A DNA stretch of 64,000 nucleotides from Alistipes sp. CAG:831 (GTDB taxonomy: Bacteria; Bacteroidota; Bacteroidia; Bacteroidales; UBA932), in NCBI GenBank assembly GCA_000432775.1, contig HF990410.1:1-64000 (forward strand), written 5' to 3'. Below are positions 51,125 to 60,242 of the stretch, in pieces (positions within the stretch are counted from its first letter, which is position 1; every line of letters begins with the position of its first letter). The notes beneath the pieces are model-generated. The model did not search any database. It was not told the DNA's origin and saw only the letters and a program-made list of their open reading frames with translations. A program made the position numbers and the translations under genes.

Positions 51125-51742
51125 ATGATGGACTGGCTGATAGAACTCGATTACGACATTACGCTGGGTCTCAATGCCCTGCACACTCCCTTCCTGGACA
51201 GTATCATGCTGTTCCTCTCATCCAGCAAGGTGTGGATTCCACTCTATGTGGTCATCGTCGCACTGATGTTTGTCCCCAAATGGTACGGCCGGAAATCGGC
51301 CGCATTCTGTCTGGGCAGCCGGGTTCCCCTCTGGCTCTCAGGTCTCTTAGGAGTGCTGGCGGTGGCGTTGTGTTTTGGCCTCACCGAGCAGATTACCAAT
51401 ATTGTCAAGGACTGGGTAGCCCGTCCGCGTCCCGGCCATGACCCTTTGCTGGAGGGTCTGCTGCACCTTCCGGAGGGTAGGGGAGGCCTCTATGGCTTCT
51501 TCTCCGCCCATGCCTCCAACACTTTCGGCCTGGCTGTCCTTACGGCTCTGATATTCAGGCGCGGATGGTACTCCGCCGGTATCCTTGTCTGGGCCGCACT
51601 CATAGGCTTCAGCCGCATCTACCTTGCCAAGCATTTTACTACGGACGTTATTTGCGGTGCCCTTGCCGGGGTGGTGGTCGCCTTGGCGGCATATTGTCTT
51701 TACCTATGGGTGTTGCTCCTGATTTCCAGAAAAAAATCATAG
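51125..51742 (+). CDS. PAP2-family membrane phosphatase
   Basis: A 205-residue integral membrane protein with about six hydrophobic segments. The three phosphatase motifs are clear: KDWVARPRP (about 97-105), GFFSAHASNT (about 124-133) and SRIYLAKHFTTD (about 162-173) with the catalytic His pair. Members dephosphorylate lipid phosphates such as undecaprenyl pyrophosphate or phosphatidylglycerol phosphate; substrate not shown. Starts at 51125 or 51128 (two adjacent ATGs). Six bases follow to the lipoate ligase gene. Confidence 0.9.
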   Translation: MMDWLIELDYDITLGLNALHTPFLDSIMLFLSSSKVWIPLYVVIVALMFVPKWYGRKSAAFCLGSRVPLWLSGLLGVLAVALCFGLTEQITNIVKDWVARPRPGHDPLLEGLLHLPEGRGGLYGFFSAHASNTFGLAVLTALIFRRGWYSAGILVWAALIGFSRIYLAKHFTTDVICGALAGVVVALAAYCLYLWVLLLISRKKS

Positions 51743-51748
51743 TTTCCC

Positions 51749-52744
51749 ATGCTTTGTATAGTAGATTCCACCACTGATCCCTATTGGAACCTTGCCGCCG
51801 AGGAGTACCTGCTTACCTCCAAGGATGAGCCCGTGTTCCGTTTATGGAGAAATTCTCCTTCCGTAATTGTCGGCCGCTACCAGAACGCCGCTGCGGAGAT
51901 CAATGCCGGATACGTGCGTTCACACGGTATCCCGGTCGTGCGCCGGCTTACAGGCGGCGGGGCGGTGTTCCATGACCTGGGCAACGTCAATTATACCTTT
52001 ATCGACCGGAAGGTGGAGGGGGAGGACACTGCCGCCATGTTCCGACGTTTCACCGCTCCTGTCATAGCGGCCCTGCGCAAACTTGGGGTGGATGCCTCGC
52101 TGCAGGGACGCAACGACCTGGTCATAGACGGGCGCAAGTTTTCCGGCAATGCCGTCTGCGTCCACGGTGACAGGGTTCTCCAGCACGGCACCCTGCTCTT
52201 CTCCGCATCGGTAGCGGATCTCTCCGGCGCATTGAACACCAGGCCTGAGAAGTTCATAGGCAAGAGCGTACAGTCCAACCGCTCGCGGGTCACCAATATA
52301 TCGGAGCATCTTCCGGCTCAGTACAGCTCCATGTCCGTGGAGGATTTCATAGCCTGTCTTCAGGACAATATCTCAGGGGACGGCGCGTCCGCTCTCCGGC
52401 GCGGATATACGGAACAGGAAAAGGAAGCAATAGACAGACTTAGAAAGGAAAGGTATTCTACCTGGGAGTGGAATTTCGGGAAATCTCCCCGTTATGGCCT
52501 CAATCAGGTCCGTCGTTTTCCCTGGGGATTCGTCGAGGTCTCCCTGGACGTATCGGGCGGCCTGATCCGCTCCTGCTCCATACGCGGTGACTATTTTTTC
52601 ATACGTCCTACGGAAGAAGTGGAGCAGGCCCTGACCGGGCAGCCCCATTCGTATGAAGCCGTAGCGGCAGTTCTTTCATCTCTGCCCCTTACAGAGTATT
52701 TCGGGCCGGTGACGGCGGATGAGCTGGCGGAGCTGTTCTTCTAA
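51749..52744 (+). CDS. lplA: Lipoate-protein ligase
   Basis: A 331-residue LplA-type enzyme that attaches lipoic acid to 2-oxoacid dehydrogenase or glycine-cleavage H subunits. Visible: PYWNLAAEEYLL (about 8-19), VGRYQNAAAEIN, RRLTGGGAVFHDLGNVNYTF (about 65-84) and GRKFSGNAVC with the catalytic Lys. The C-terminal accessory domain (about 245-331) is present. Ends four bases inside the convergent gene on the other strand. Confidence 0.92.
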   Translation: MLCIVDSTTDPYWNLAAEEYLLTSKDEPVFRLWRNSPSVIVGRYQNAAAEINAGYVRSHGIPVVRRLTGGGAVFHDLGNVNYTFIDRKVEGEDTAAMFRRFTAPVIAALRKLGVDASLQGRNDLVIDGRKFSGNAVCVHGDRVLQHGTLLFSASVADLSGALNTRPEKFIGKSVQSNRSRVTNISEHLPAQYSSMSVEDFIACLQDNISGDGASALRRGYTEQEKEAIDRLRKERYSTWEWNFGKSPRYGLNQVRRFPWGFVEVSLDVSGGLIRSCSIRGDYFFIRPTEEVEQALTGQPHSYEAVAAVLSSLPLTEYFGPVTADELAELFF

Positions 52745-53907
52745 ACCTGCTGCAGCAGACGGCTTACAGTCCCGTGCACAGACTCCGTGGAGGCGAAGAA
52801 TGAGGCCCTGGCTGCCGGCTCTGAAACGGATGTCTCCAGGCAGCGGTTGCGGCGGAGGACGTCTTCGTAATTCATCTCAAGGCGGTCGCACCTGATGCCG
52901 GCGAAGAATGCCCTGCCTTTTTCCGTGTTGACCAGAACTGCGCTGACTCCGCGGTCGTCGTCGAAATCGGGCCGGAGGTCGCCGATGCCCCAGAAGTCAC
53001 CGATAGTCAGGTCGCTCCCGCTGCGGAACTCTCTGGCTGGACAGCGGTAGCAGCTGGGGCGGGAGTAGAAGTCGGCCAGGAAGCCGCGGATAAAGAGATT
53101 CTCGGCCTTGCCTTTCTCGCTCAGTACCGGGCGGCATACGGCTCCGGAAGGATCGGCGGCGCGGAAGAATATCTTGAAATTGTACCCTTTCCACCCGGCC
53201 CGGCCCTCTTCCTTGTCGCGGAAACGCACTTCTTCGATGCTCACGTCGCTGTATCCCTTTGCCTCGAGTGCGGCCTTCTCCTCCGCGAGATACCGCCTCC
53301 ACACTCCCGGAGAGGGGGCTCCGTGGCAGATGAGGTCGACGGTCAGCAGGCGGTCCAGCGGTAATTTCCCGGCTCCGGCGGCAAGAAAATGGTTGAGGCC
53401 AGCCACCTGGCAGGGGGTGCCGGTGAAAAGCACCGGACATCCTTCGCGCAGGGCCGTGCGTACCCTTCCATAGCAGTTCTCCATACGGCTCTGGAGGTAT
53501 TTGGAGCCGATGAATGCAGATGCTTCATCCGGAGTGCCGGCGCTGTCGTGGACCGCCTCCATGTCATTGTCATATCGGGAACCGAAAACCAGGCCGCCCT
53601 TTTCCAGTATGGCTGAGGCCAGCAGAGGAAAAGCGCCTCCGGAGGCACTGCCTTCCCGGATTTTCCCGTCCGGATGCTTTACCGCATAGACCTCGACGGG
53701 CCGGCGGGCGGAACTTTGCGAGATTACAGGGCAGACCCTGATGCAGAGTCCGCATCCGATACATGTGTTTTCCTCTATGGAAGGATAGAGGAAGCCTTCG
53801 GAATTTTCTTTCATGGTGATGCAGCCTCTGGGGCAGACGGAAGCGCAGGCTGTACATCCGCAGCAGTCATGCGGATCGGTGATGGCGATGTGTCGTATTT
53901 CTTTCAT
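52741..53907 (-). CDS. Coenzyme F420 hydrogenase beta-like ferredoxin-domain protein
   Basis: A 388-residue protein with two 4Fe-4S motifs at the N-terminus (CCGCTACASVCP, about 15-26, and CIGCGLCIRVCP, about 48-59) followed by FrhB N- and C-terminal domains (GSASGGAFPLLASAIL; FTGTPCQVAGL; TVDLICHGAPSPG; SDLTIGDFWGI). In Bacteroidota such proteins often sit in polysaccharide gene clusters and probably pass electrons to a reductase; here it stands alone. Divergent from the riboflavin operon and convergent with lplA. Confidence 0.85.
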   Translation of the reverse strand: MKEIRHIAITDPHDCCGCTACASVCPRGCITMKENSEGFLYPSIEENTCIGCGLCIRVCPVISQSSARRPVEVYAVKHPDGKIREGSASGGAFPLLASAILEKGGLVFGSRYDNDMEAVHDSAGTPDEASAFIGSKYLQSRMENCYGRVRTALREGCPVLFTGTPCQVAGLNHFLAAGAGKLPLDRLLTVDLICHGAPSPGVWRRYLAEEKAALEAKGYSDVSIEEVRFRDKEEGRAGWKGYNFKIFFRAADPSGAVCRPVLSEKGKAENLFIRGFLADFYSRPSCYRCPAREFRSGSDLTIGDFWGIGDLRPDFDDDRGVSAVLVNTEKGRAFFAGIRCDRLEMNYEDVLRRNRCLETSVSEPAARASFFASTESVHGTVSRLLQQV

Positions 53908-53935
53908 AAGCGGCGCAAAGTTTATAAAAATTTCC

Positions 53936-53943
53936 TATATTTG
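53936..53943 (+). promoter_or_regulatory. Promoter -7 box of the riboflavin operon
   Basis: TATATTTG fits TAnnTTTG and lies about 15 bases before the riboswitch, giving a transcript that starts just ahead of the aptamer. Confidence 0.7.
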
Positions 53944-53956
53944 CCACCCGAATAGA

Positions 53957-54076
53957 ATATCTCTCAGGGCAGGGTGCGATTCCCTACCGGCGGTGACAGT
54001 CCGCGACTCCCTGATAACCAGGGACTGAATCGGTGAAATTCCGATACCGACGGTGACAGTCCGGATGGAAGAGAGG
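53957..54076 (+). promoter_or_regulatory. FMN riboswitch (RFN element)
   Basis: All conserved parts are present: ATATCTCTCAGGGCAGGGTG at the 5' side, TTCCCTACCGGCGGTGACAG, the variable hairpin (CTCCCTGATAACCAGGGA), ATTCCGATACCGACGGTGAC and AGTCCGGATGGAAGAGAG closing the outer stem. It binds FMN and lowers expression of ribD-ribE-ribBA-ribH when FMN is plentiful. A terminator follows as its output. Confidence 0.95.
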
Positions 54077-54135
54077 TCATGGCCGGAAGCCGTCCGCGGC
54101 GTCGGTGCATATGATTGTCAGGAATGACAGGCTGC

Positions 54136-54166
54136 CCTGGGTACCAAGAAGGTATTCGGGTTTTTT
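54136..54166 (+). terminator. Riboswitch-controlled terminator before ribD
   Basis: Ten-pair stem CCTGGGTACC (54136-54145) with GGTATTCGGG (54151-54160), loop AAGAA, then six T. The T-run ends three bases before the ribD ATG. CTGCCCTG at 54132-54139 is an exact complement of CAGGGCAG at 53965-53972 in the aptamer and could form the alternative, antiterminating pair when FMN is absent (inference). Confidence 0.8.
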
Positions 54167-54169
54167 ATT

Positions 54170-55300
54170 ATGTGCAACGAAGAAGATATCAGGTATATGC
54201 GGATGGCGCTCGCTCTGGCGGAGCGGGGACGTGGTCATGTGGGACCGAACCCGATGGTCGGGGCGGTGATTGTCAGGAACGGCCGCGTGCTGGCTCAGGG
54301 CTGGCATCACGAGTACGGCAGTCTGCACGCCGAGAGGGATGCTCTGGCATCCTGTGATGAGCCTGTGGATGGAGCGGTTATGTATGTGACTCTGGAGCCT
54401 TGCTGCCATCACGGCAAGCAGCCGCCCTGTACGGATGCCATCGTCGAGGCGGGTATCTCCCGGGTGGTCATGGCTATGACGGATCCCAATCCTCTGGTGG
54501 CCGGGCATGGTGCCGCAATCCTCAGGGAGCACGGAATCCAGGTTACATCCGGAGTGCTCGAGGCAGAGGCAAGACATCTCAACCGCATATTCATCAAGTA
54601 CATAACTGCACGCAGACCCTGGGTCGTGCTCAAGTGGGCCATGACTCTCGACGGGCGTATAGCCGCTGTTACGGGGGATTCGAAATGGGTGAGCGGAGAG
54701 CAGTCCCGCCGTCTGGTGCATGAGCTCCGGGGCCGGTACATGGGCATCGTGGCCGGCAAAGGTACGGTCATGGCCGACGATCCGATGCTCAACTGCCGTG
54801 CGGAGGGGATGCGTCAGCCGGTGCGGATCATTGTGGACTCGACGGCTTCCATCCCGCTGGAATCCCGGCTGGTGCGTACTGCACGGGATTACCGTACGTT
54901 GGTGGTGCATACTGATGCGGCTGATATTCAGAGGATAGAACGGCTGCGCTCCTGCGGAGTAGAGCTGATGCCCTGCTCCTGCGGTCCGGACGGAATGGTG
55001 GATCTGGACGATATGCTGGGGAAGCTCGGGGCAATGGGTCTCGACTCGGTGCTGGTGGAAGGCGGCGGGGAACTCAACTGGAGTCTGCTGCGCGCCGGGC
55101 TTGCGGATGAGTTCTACGTCTTCGTGGCTCCGAAGATGATCGGGGGCCGTGCGGCCAAAGGGCCTGTGGGGGGAACAGGATTCGGGAAGATGTCCGAGGC
55201 TTGCGGCATGCGGACGGATTCGGTGAGAATGGTCGGGGAAGATGTGCTTATACATGGATTCTCAAGTAAATACGATAATAGGACATGTTCACGGGAATAA
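54170..55300 (+). CDS. ribD: Bifunctional riboflavin deaminase/reductase RibD
   Basis: A 376-residue enzyme catalysing the second and third steps of riboflavin synthesis. N-terminal zinc deaminase: GPNPMVGAVIV, SLHAERDAL (His and Glu) and LEPCCHHGKQPPCTDAI with the zinc Cys pair. The C-terminal reductase (about 150-376) includes KWAMTLDGRIAAVTGDSKWV and VLVEGGGELNWSLL. Directly under the FMN riboswitch. Overlaps ribE by 16 bases. Confidence 0.97.
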   Translation: MCNEEDIRYMRMALALAERGRGHVGPNPMVGAVIVRNGRVLAQGWHHEYGSLHAERDALASCDEPVDGAVMYVTLEPCCHHGKQPPCTDAIVEAGISRVVMAMTDPNPLVAGHGAAILREHGIQVTSGVLEAEARHLNRIFIKYITARRPWVVLKWAMTLDGRIAAVTGDSKWVSGEQSRRLVHELRGRYMGIVAGKGTVMADDPMLNCRAEGMRQPVRIIVDSTASIPLESRLVRTARDYRTLVVHTDAADIQRIERLRSCGVELMPCSCGPDGMVDLDDMLGKLGAMGLDSVLVEGGGELNWSLLRAGLADEFYVFVAPKMIGGRAAKGPVGGTGFGKMSEACGMRTDSVRMVGEDVLIHGFSSKYDNRTCSRE

Positions 55301-55944
55301 TAGAGGAAACCGGTATCGTCCGCTCTGTCCGCGGAGGCGGCTTTGGAGTGGTGCTGGACATAGAGGCCTCCAGGGTGCTGGAGGGTACGGCGGTAGGGGA
55401 CAGTATCGCGGTCAACGGGGTGTGCCTGACGGTGACTCCCCACAGCGGGCATTTTACTGCTGATGCAATGCCGGAGACACTGCGGCGCACCTCTCTTGGG
55501 GCTTTGAGGCCCGGCTCGGAAGTCAATCTGGAGCGGGCGATGGTGTGCGGAGGCCGCTTCGGGGGCCATATTGTTTCGGGACATGTGGATGCCTGCGGGC
55601 GTGTGGAGAGCCTGACCCGCGAGGGAATTGCCGTGCTGATGCGGGTGTCCGTGCCGTCGGGGGTGCTGCGGTATGTGGCCGGGAAGGGCTCGGTGACGCT
55701 TGACGGCGTGAGCCTGACAGTCGCGTCCGTCCCGGATGCAGGCAGCTTTACCGTCTCCCTCATTCCGCATACGATGGCTTCTACGACGCTTCGTCTTTTG
55801 AGGCCGGGCTCTCCGGTCAATGTGGAGGTGGATATGCTGGCGCGGTATGTGGAGCGTCTGATGACTTTTGGAGGAGACAGTCCTGAAGTGGCCGCAGAAG
55901 GTGGCGGACTAACCGAGGAATTTTTGAAAAAATACGGATTTTAA
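55285..55944 (+). CDS. ribE: Riboflavin synthase alpha chain
   Basis: A 219-residue protein of two tandem lumazine-binding domains (MFTGIIEETGIV at 1-12; GGHIVSGHVDACGRVESL starts the second at about 92). Dismutates two 6,7-dimethyl-8-ribityllumazine molecules to riboflavin. Key segments NGVCLTVTP and DGVSLTVASV mark equivalent loops in each half. Overlaps ribD and lies three bases before ribBA. Confidence 0.96.
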   Translation: MFTGIIEETGIVRSVRGGGFGVVLDIEASRVLEGTAVGDSIAVNGVCLTVTPHSGHFTADAMPETLRRTSLGALRPGSEVNLERAMVCGGRFGGHIVSGHVDACGRVESLTREGIAVLMRVSVPSGVLRYVAGKGSVTLDGVSLTVASVPDAGSFTVSLIPHTMASTTLRLLRPGSPVNVEVDMLARYVERLMTFGGDSPEVAAEGGGLTEEFLKKYGF

Positions 55945-55947
55945 TAT

Positions 55948-57171
55948 ATGGAACGTAAATTCAATACTATCGAGGAGGCTGCGGAGGCTCTCCGCCAGGG
56001 ACAGATAATAGTGGTTATCGATGACCCGGACCGGGAGAATGAGGGAGACCTGATATGTGCGGCCCGTCACGCGACAACTGCCAATGTCAATTTTATGGCC
56101 TGCTATGGCAAGGGCCTGATATGCATGCCTATGAGTTCGGCCATGACCCGCAAGCTGGGTCTGGGACAGATGGTATCGCACAACACGGACAACCACAGCA
56201 CGGCCTTCACCGTGTCGATAGACCACGTCTCGACCGGTACCGGCATATCGGCCATAGAGCGCTCGGTCACCGCCATGAAATCGGTGGAGCCGGACGCCAG
56301 GCCTGAGGACTTCCGCCGTCCGGGGCACATGTTCCCGCTGGAGGCCCGTCCCGGAGGAGTGCTGCAGCGCCGGGGCCATACCGAGGCTACGGTGGACCTG
56401 ATGCGCATAGCCGGACTGGAGGAGTGCGGTCTGTGCTGTGAGATCATGCGGGAGGACGGGGACATGATGCGTACTACCGAGCTGATAGCCTTTGCTGCCG
56501 AACATGACCTAAAAATCATCACAGTGGACGACCTGGTCTCCTACCGCAAGCATCACGAGAAGTGGATGGAGAAGGTGACAGACGCCGCACTTCCCACGAA
56601 ATACGGCAACTTCAGGATAATGGGCTATGTCAACCGCATAACCGGGGAGCATCATCTGGCCATAGTCAAGGGAGACATCACTACCCCTGAGCCGGTGCTG
56701 TGCCGCATGCATTCGGAGTGTCTTACAGGGGACGTGCTGGGCTCGCTGCGCTGCGACTGCGGGGAGCAGCTGGCCGAAGCTCTGAGGCGTATTGAGAAAG
56801 CCGGAAGGGGAGTGCTGCTGTATCTGCGCCAGGAGGGCCGCGGTATCGGACTGATCAACAAGCTGCGGGCCTATGAGCTGCAGGACCGCGGCATGGACAC
56901 CGTGGAGGCCAATCTGGCCCTTGGCTTCAAGGCCGACCTGCGCGACTACGATGTGGGAGGCGCCATTCTCTCCGACCTAGGCATTAGGAAACTGATACTT
57001 ATGACCAACAACCCGATGAAGATATTCGGTCTGGACCACTACGGCATAGAGGTCACCGGCCGCGATCCGATAGAGATGACCTGCAACGAGAAGAACGAGG
57101 CCTACATGTACACCAAGTACAAGAAGATGGGCCATCTCCTTCACTTCGGGCAGAAGGAGCACTTCAAGTAG
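55948..57171 (+). CDS. ribBA: Fused 3,4-dihydroxybutanone-phosphate synthase / GTP cyclohydrolase II
   Basis: A 407-residue RibBA. The DHBP synthase half (1-205) shows DDPDRENEGDLI (about 25-36) and RRPGHMFPLEARPGGVLQRRGHTEA. The cyclohydrolase half (206-407) shows the zinc site SECLTGDVLGSLRCDCG and YLRQEGRGIGL. Both catalytic sets look complete. Supplies both precursors of the pathway, consistent with the operon order. Confidence 0.97.
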   Translation: MERKFNTIEEAAEALRQGQIIVVIDDPDRENEGDLICAARHATTANVNFMACYGKGLICMPMSSAMTRKLGLGQMVSHNTDNHSTAFTVSIDHVSTGTGISAIERSVTAMKSVEPDARPEDFRRPGHMFPLEARPGGVLQRRGHTEATVDLMRIAGLEECGLCCEIMREDGDMMRTTELIAFAAEHDLKIITVDDLVSYRKHHEKWMEKVTDAALPTKYGNFRIMGYVNRITGEHHLAIVKGDITTPEPVLCRMHSECLTGDVLGSLRCDCGEQLAEALRRIEKAGRGVLLYLRQEGRGIGLINKLRAYELQDRGMDTVEANLALGFKADLRDYDVGGAILSDLGIRKLILMTNNPMKIFGLDHYGIEVTGRDPIEMTCNEKNEAYMYTKYKKMGHLLHFGQKEHFK

Positions 57172-57202
57172 AAAAATATAAAACAATATAACAAAGTCAA
57201 CC

Positions 57203-57664
57203 ATGAAAGTAATAGAAGGCAATCTGTCAGCCGCCGGCCAGAGAATAGGCATCGTAGCGGCCCGATTCAACGAATTCATCACTTCCAAGCTGCTCGGCGG
57301 GGCTGAGGACTCGTTCCTGCGTCACGGCGGGGCTGGGGAAAATCTCGAGGTGGCCTGGGTCCCGGGCGCGTTCGAGATTCCGTTCGTGGCCAGGAAGATG
57401 GCTCTCTCAGGCAAATACGACGCCATAGTCTGCCTCGGTGCGGTAATCCGCGGGGCCACACCTCATTTCGATATGGTCGCAAATGAAGCCACAAAGGGCA
57501 TAGCCCACGTCGGACTGGAGTGCAACGTCCCCGTCATCTTCGGCGTCCTGACCACCGATTCCATCGAGCAGGCCGTGGAGCGTGCGGGCACCAAGGCCGG
57601 CAACAAGGGCTTCGACGCCATGACCACCGCCATCGAGATGGTCAATCTTGCCCGCCAGTTCTAA
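57203..57664 (+). CDS. ribH: 6,7-dimethyl-8-ribityllumazine synthase
   Basis: A 153-residue RibH. Substrate-binding segments: ARFNEFITSKLLGGA (about 22-36), VPGAFEIPFVARKM and LGAVIRGATPHFDMVANEA (about 80-98, with the catalytic His). Last gene of the riboflavin operon. Thirty-one bases separate it from ribBA. Confidence 0.97.
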   Translation: MKVIEGNLSAAGQRIGIVAARFNEFITSKLLGGAEDSFLRHGGAGENLEVAWVPGAFEIPFVARKMALSGKYDAIVCLGAVIRGATPHFDMVANEATKGIAHVGLECNVPVIFGVLTTDSIEQAVERAGTKAGNKGFDAMTTAIEMVNLARQF

Positions 57665-57714
57665 CGGTATACACTGCAACTGTAGCAAAACTCGCAGTTC
57701 TCACCCGCAGACAA

Positions 57715-59727
57715 CTACAGCTGGTGGTTGTAGACTTTCAAGTCGGTGATGCGGCTCCGGTAGTCTCCGGCCTGCTGTAGGGGAAAGACAAGGGTGGGGA
57801 CGTAGTACATCACGCTCTTGCCCTCATTGTGCCAGCGCTTCTCTATCTCCAGCCGGTCGATGACGCGGCCGTTGACGATCAGGGTGGTAGAGCGGTTGTC
57901 GCCTTTGACAGTCACTTCGAGCCGGTCACCGTCCTGGATGCTGTAACGGAAGGTGTTGAGGTAGCCGTCGCGGGCAAAGCCCATCATGCCGCTGACGGGG
58001 TCGCTGAGGTAGAATACTGCATCCTCGGAGCGGAACAGTTCCGTACCGGGTTTCTCTGCCTTCCCTTCGATGGTGAAGCTGACGGTGTAGTCATAGCCGA
58101 TCTCGGGGTAGGGCAGGGAGGAGCCGGGTGTCACTTCGGCCATCTCAAGCACGCATCCGGGCTCTGTGCCGATGCGTCCGCTGAAATTGATGCCGGGAGC
58201 CTCGCGTACATAGCGGCGGGTGCTGTCGAAGTCCGCATAGGGCAGGGCAGTCTCAGTTCCGGTCCACATCTTCACGGACAGGGTCTGCAGGGCGGGAAAG
58301 AGGCGGTCATGGATATCCTTGACAGAGATGCCGTTGCCGGCATGGTCGTTCCACACGGCGAACATGCCGCCGAGGATGGCGGTGTCCCGCTCTGCGAAGA
58401 CAGCGTCCCCGACATGGGCCGGAGTCCAGTTCTCGTAGAGATTCTGCTCGTCAAGATAATCGTAGTAGTAGCCGGCGGCAGGCACGATGTAGACCAGACC
58501 GTCCGGAATCGATATGAGCTTGTAGCCGTCCTCCACCATCTGCCTGGGGTCGGCGTATCCGTTGTACCAGGCGTTCATGATCACGTTCTCCGACTTTACG
58601 GGTGTCTCCCCGTCTGCGTGGGTGAGGGCTCCCCAGACCACCGCCTGCTTGCCGTAGCTCTCCACCAGACGGATATAGTGGTCGGTGAAATAGCGGAATT
58701 TCTCCACCACATCCTGGTCTTTGTTGGAGTACTCGTCCGTGCCGATGTGGACGCGGGGACCTCTGAATACCGGCTCCCCGCCTTCCAGATATTCCTTGAA
58801 CAGAGCATCCACGAAGGTGTATGTCTCGGGATTGAACAGGTCGAGATGGTCCATTCCGTACTCCTGCGAGCCGATTTCCGGCTTGTAGCGGGTAAGGGCG
58901 AGGGAGTGGGCCGGTACGTCTATTTCAGGTATTATCTCCACATACATGCCGGAGGCCTCTTCCTGGAAGTCGATGAACTCCTCCTTGGTGTAATGGCCGT
59001 CCCGGGCAGTAAGACCGGGATATGTGTCGCACTCGAGCCGGAAGGCGGCGTAGGTCCTGTCCCAGTCTCCGCCGAAGTACTGTTTGAACCCGTTGTCATT
59101 GAGATGCACCTGGAGGGTATTCATCTTGTAGTAGGCCATGATGCGGGTCAGCTTGCGCAGGTAGCTCATCGGGATGTACTTGCGGCCGCAGTCCATCATG
59201 AACCCGCGCAGACCGTAGTCGGGCCAGTCGAGGACCTTGCCGCAGGGCAGGCTCACGGCTATGTCCCGGGCGCCGCCGGGGATGCTGCGGTCAGCCATCT
59301 GGAGAATGGTCTGTGTGCCCCAGAACACGCCCCGGGCAGTTGCGGCGGAAAGACGCACACGGTCGGTAATGCTGATCGAGTAACTTTCAGCACTGCCTCC
59401 GCTTAGCCTGTCCAGCCTTTTGTCATTCTTGATTTCAAGTACAATATCTCCTTCTGTGCCCTTCTCAGTCACGATTCCGGGCAGGTATCCGAACATAGTC
59501 TTCCAGTCCTCAGCCAGCATCCCGGCTATTCTCAGAAGCTCCTCATCTCCGGACGGTACGGCAATCCGCATCGTCCCGGAAACAGTCATTGCTCCTTTGC
59601 CTGCCTCCCAGGTCTTCAGCTCCGGAATGACAAATGGTCCGGTTTTCTCCTCCGTTGCGGCAAAAACGCTGATAGAGTATAGAGCAGCAGCGAAAGTGCT
59701 TATCAAAAAATACAAATGTCGTTTCAC
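57715..59727 (-). CDS. Beta-N-acetylhexosaminidase (GH20)
   Basis: A 670-residue exported glycosidase (signal peptide about 1-23). GH20b-like N domain (about 30-165), then the catalytic barrel (about 166-510) with GLRGFMMDCGRKYIP, MNTLQVHLNDN and the catalytic pair D331-E332 in HIGTDEYSNK. The C-terminal 150 residues form a LamG-type jelly roll (INFSGRIG...ITDLKVYNHQL). Removes terminal GlcNAc or GalNAc, typical of mucin or host glycan use. Single gene, convergent with ribH. Confidence 0.92.
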   Translation of the reverse strand: MKRHLYFLISTFAAALYSISVFAATEEKTGPFVIPELKTWEAGKGAMTVSGTMRIAVPSGDEELLRIAGMLAEDWKTMFGYLPGIVTEKGTEGDIVLEIKNDKRLDRLSGGSAESYSISITDRVRLSAATARGVFWGTQTILQMADRSIPGGARDIAVSLPCGKVLDWPDYGLRGFMMDCGRKYIPMSYLRKLTRIMAYYKMNTLQVHLNDNGFKQYFGGDWDRTYAAFRLECDTYPGLTARDGHYTKEEFIDFQEEASGMYVEIIPEIDVPAHSLALTRYKPEIGSQEYGMDHLDLFNPETYTFVDALFKEYLEGGEPVFRGPRVHIGTDEYSNKDQDVVEKFRYFTDHYIRLVESYGKQAVVWGALTHADGETPVKSENVIMNAWYNGYADPRQMVEDGYKLISIPDGLVYIVPAAGYYYDYLDEQNLYENWTPAHVGDAVFAERDTAILGGMFAVWNDHAGNGISVKDIHDRLFPALQTLSVKMWTGTETALPYADFDSTRRYVREAPGINFSGRIGTEPGCVLEMAEVTPGSSLPYPEIGYDYTVSFTIEGKAEKPGTELFRSEDAVFYLSDPVSGMMGFARDGYLNTFRYSIQDGDRLEVTVKGDNRSTTLIVNGRVIDRLEIEKRWHNEGKSVMYYVPTLVFPLQQAGDYRSRITDLKVYNHQL

Positions 59728-59776
59728 CCCTGTTTTTTTAATTTCATAATTGCATATCCAGGCTCGAACCTATGAA

Positions 59777-60223
59777 CTACTTTAGTATCTGTGCAGTATG
59801 GTTCTTTGTATCGACCTTGGCGATGATGTCGGTGATGATGCCGTTCTCATCGATAACGTAGGTCTTACGGAGAGTGCCCATGCTGACCTTCCCGTAGTTC
59901 TTCTTCTCTCCCCAGGCATCGTAGGCCTGAAGGATGACTTTGCCCGGGTCGGAGATGAGCGGAAACGGCAGTTCATATTTGGCGATGAACTTCTGATGCG
60001 AGGTGGTGCTGTCCTTGCTGACTCCCACCACTGCATAGCCCTGGCTGATAAACCGTTCGTAATTGTCCCTCAGGTCGCAGGCTTCGGCCGTACAGCCGGG
60101 TGTGCTGTCCTTGGGATAGAAGTATAGGACGAGCTTGCGCCCTGCAAAGTCGCTCAGGCGGATGATGTTGCCGTCCTGATCGGGGCCCTCGAAGTACGGG
60201 GCCTTGTCTCCTGTCTGTAGCAT
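59777..60223 (-). CDS. bcp: Thioredoxin-dependent peroxiredoxin, Bcp/PrxQ type
   Basis: A 148-residue peroxiredoxin reducing peroxides with thioredoxin. The peroxidatic Cys lies in DSTPGCTAEACDLRD (about 38-52); the second Cys five residues later is the resolving one typical of PrxQ. GDKAPYFEGPDQDGN marks the start. Twenty bases downstream of maeB. Confidence 0.95.
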   Translation of the reverse strand: MLQTGDKAPYFEGPDQDGNIIRLSDFAGRKLVLYFYPKDSTPGCTAEACDLRDNYERFISQGYAVVGVSKDSTTSHQKFIAKYELPFPLISDPGKVILQAYDAWGEKKNYGKVSMGTLRKTYVIDENGIITDIIAKVDTKNHTAQILK

Positions 60224-60242
60224 GATGGTATGTGTTTAATAG

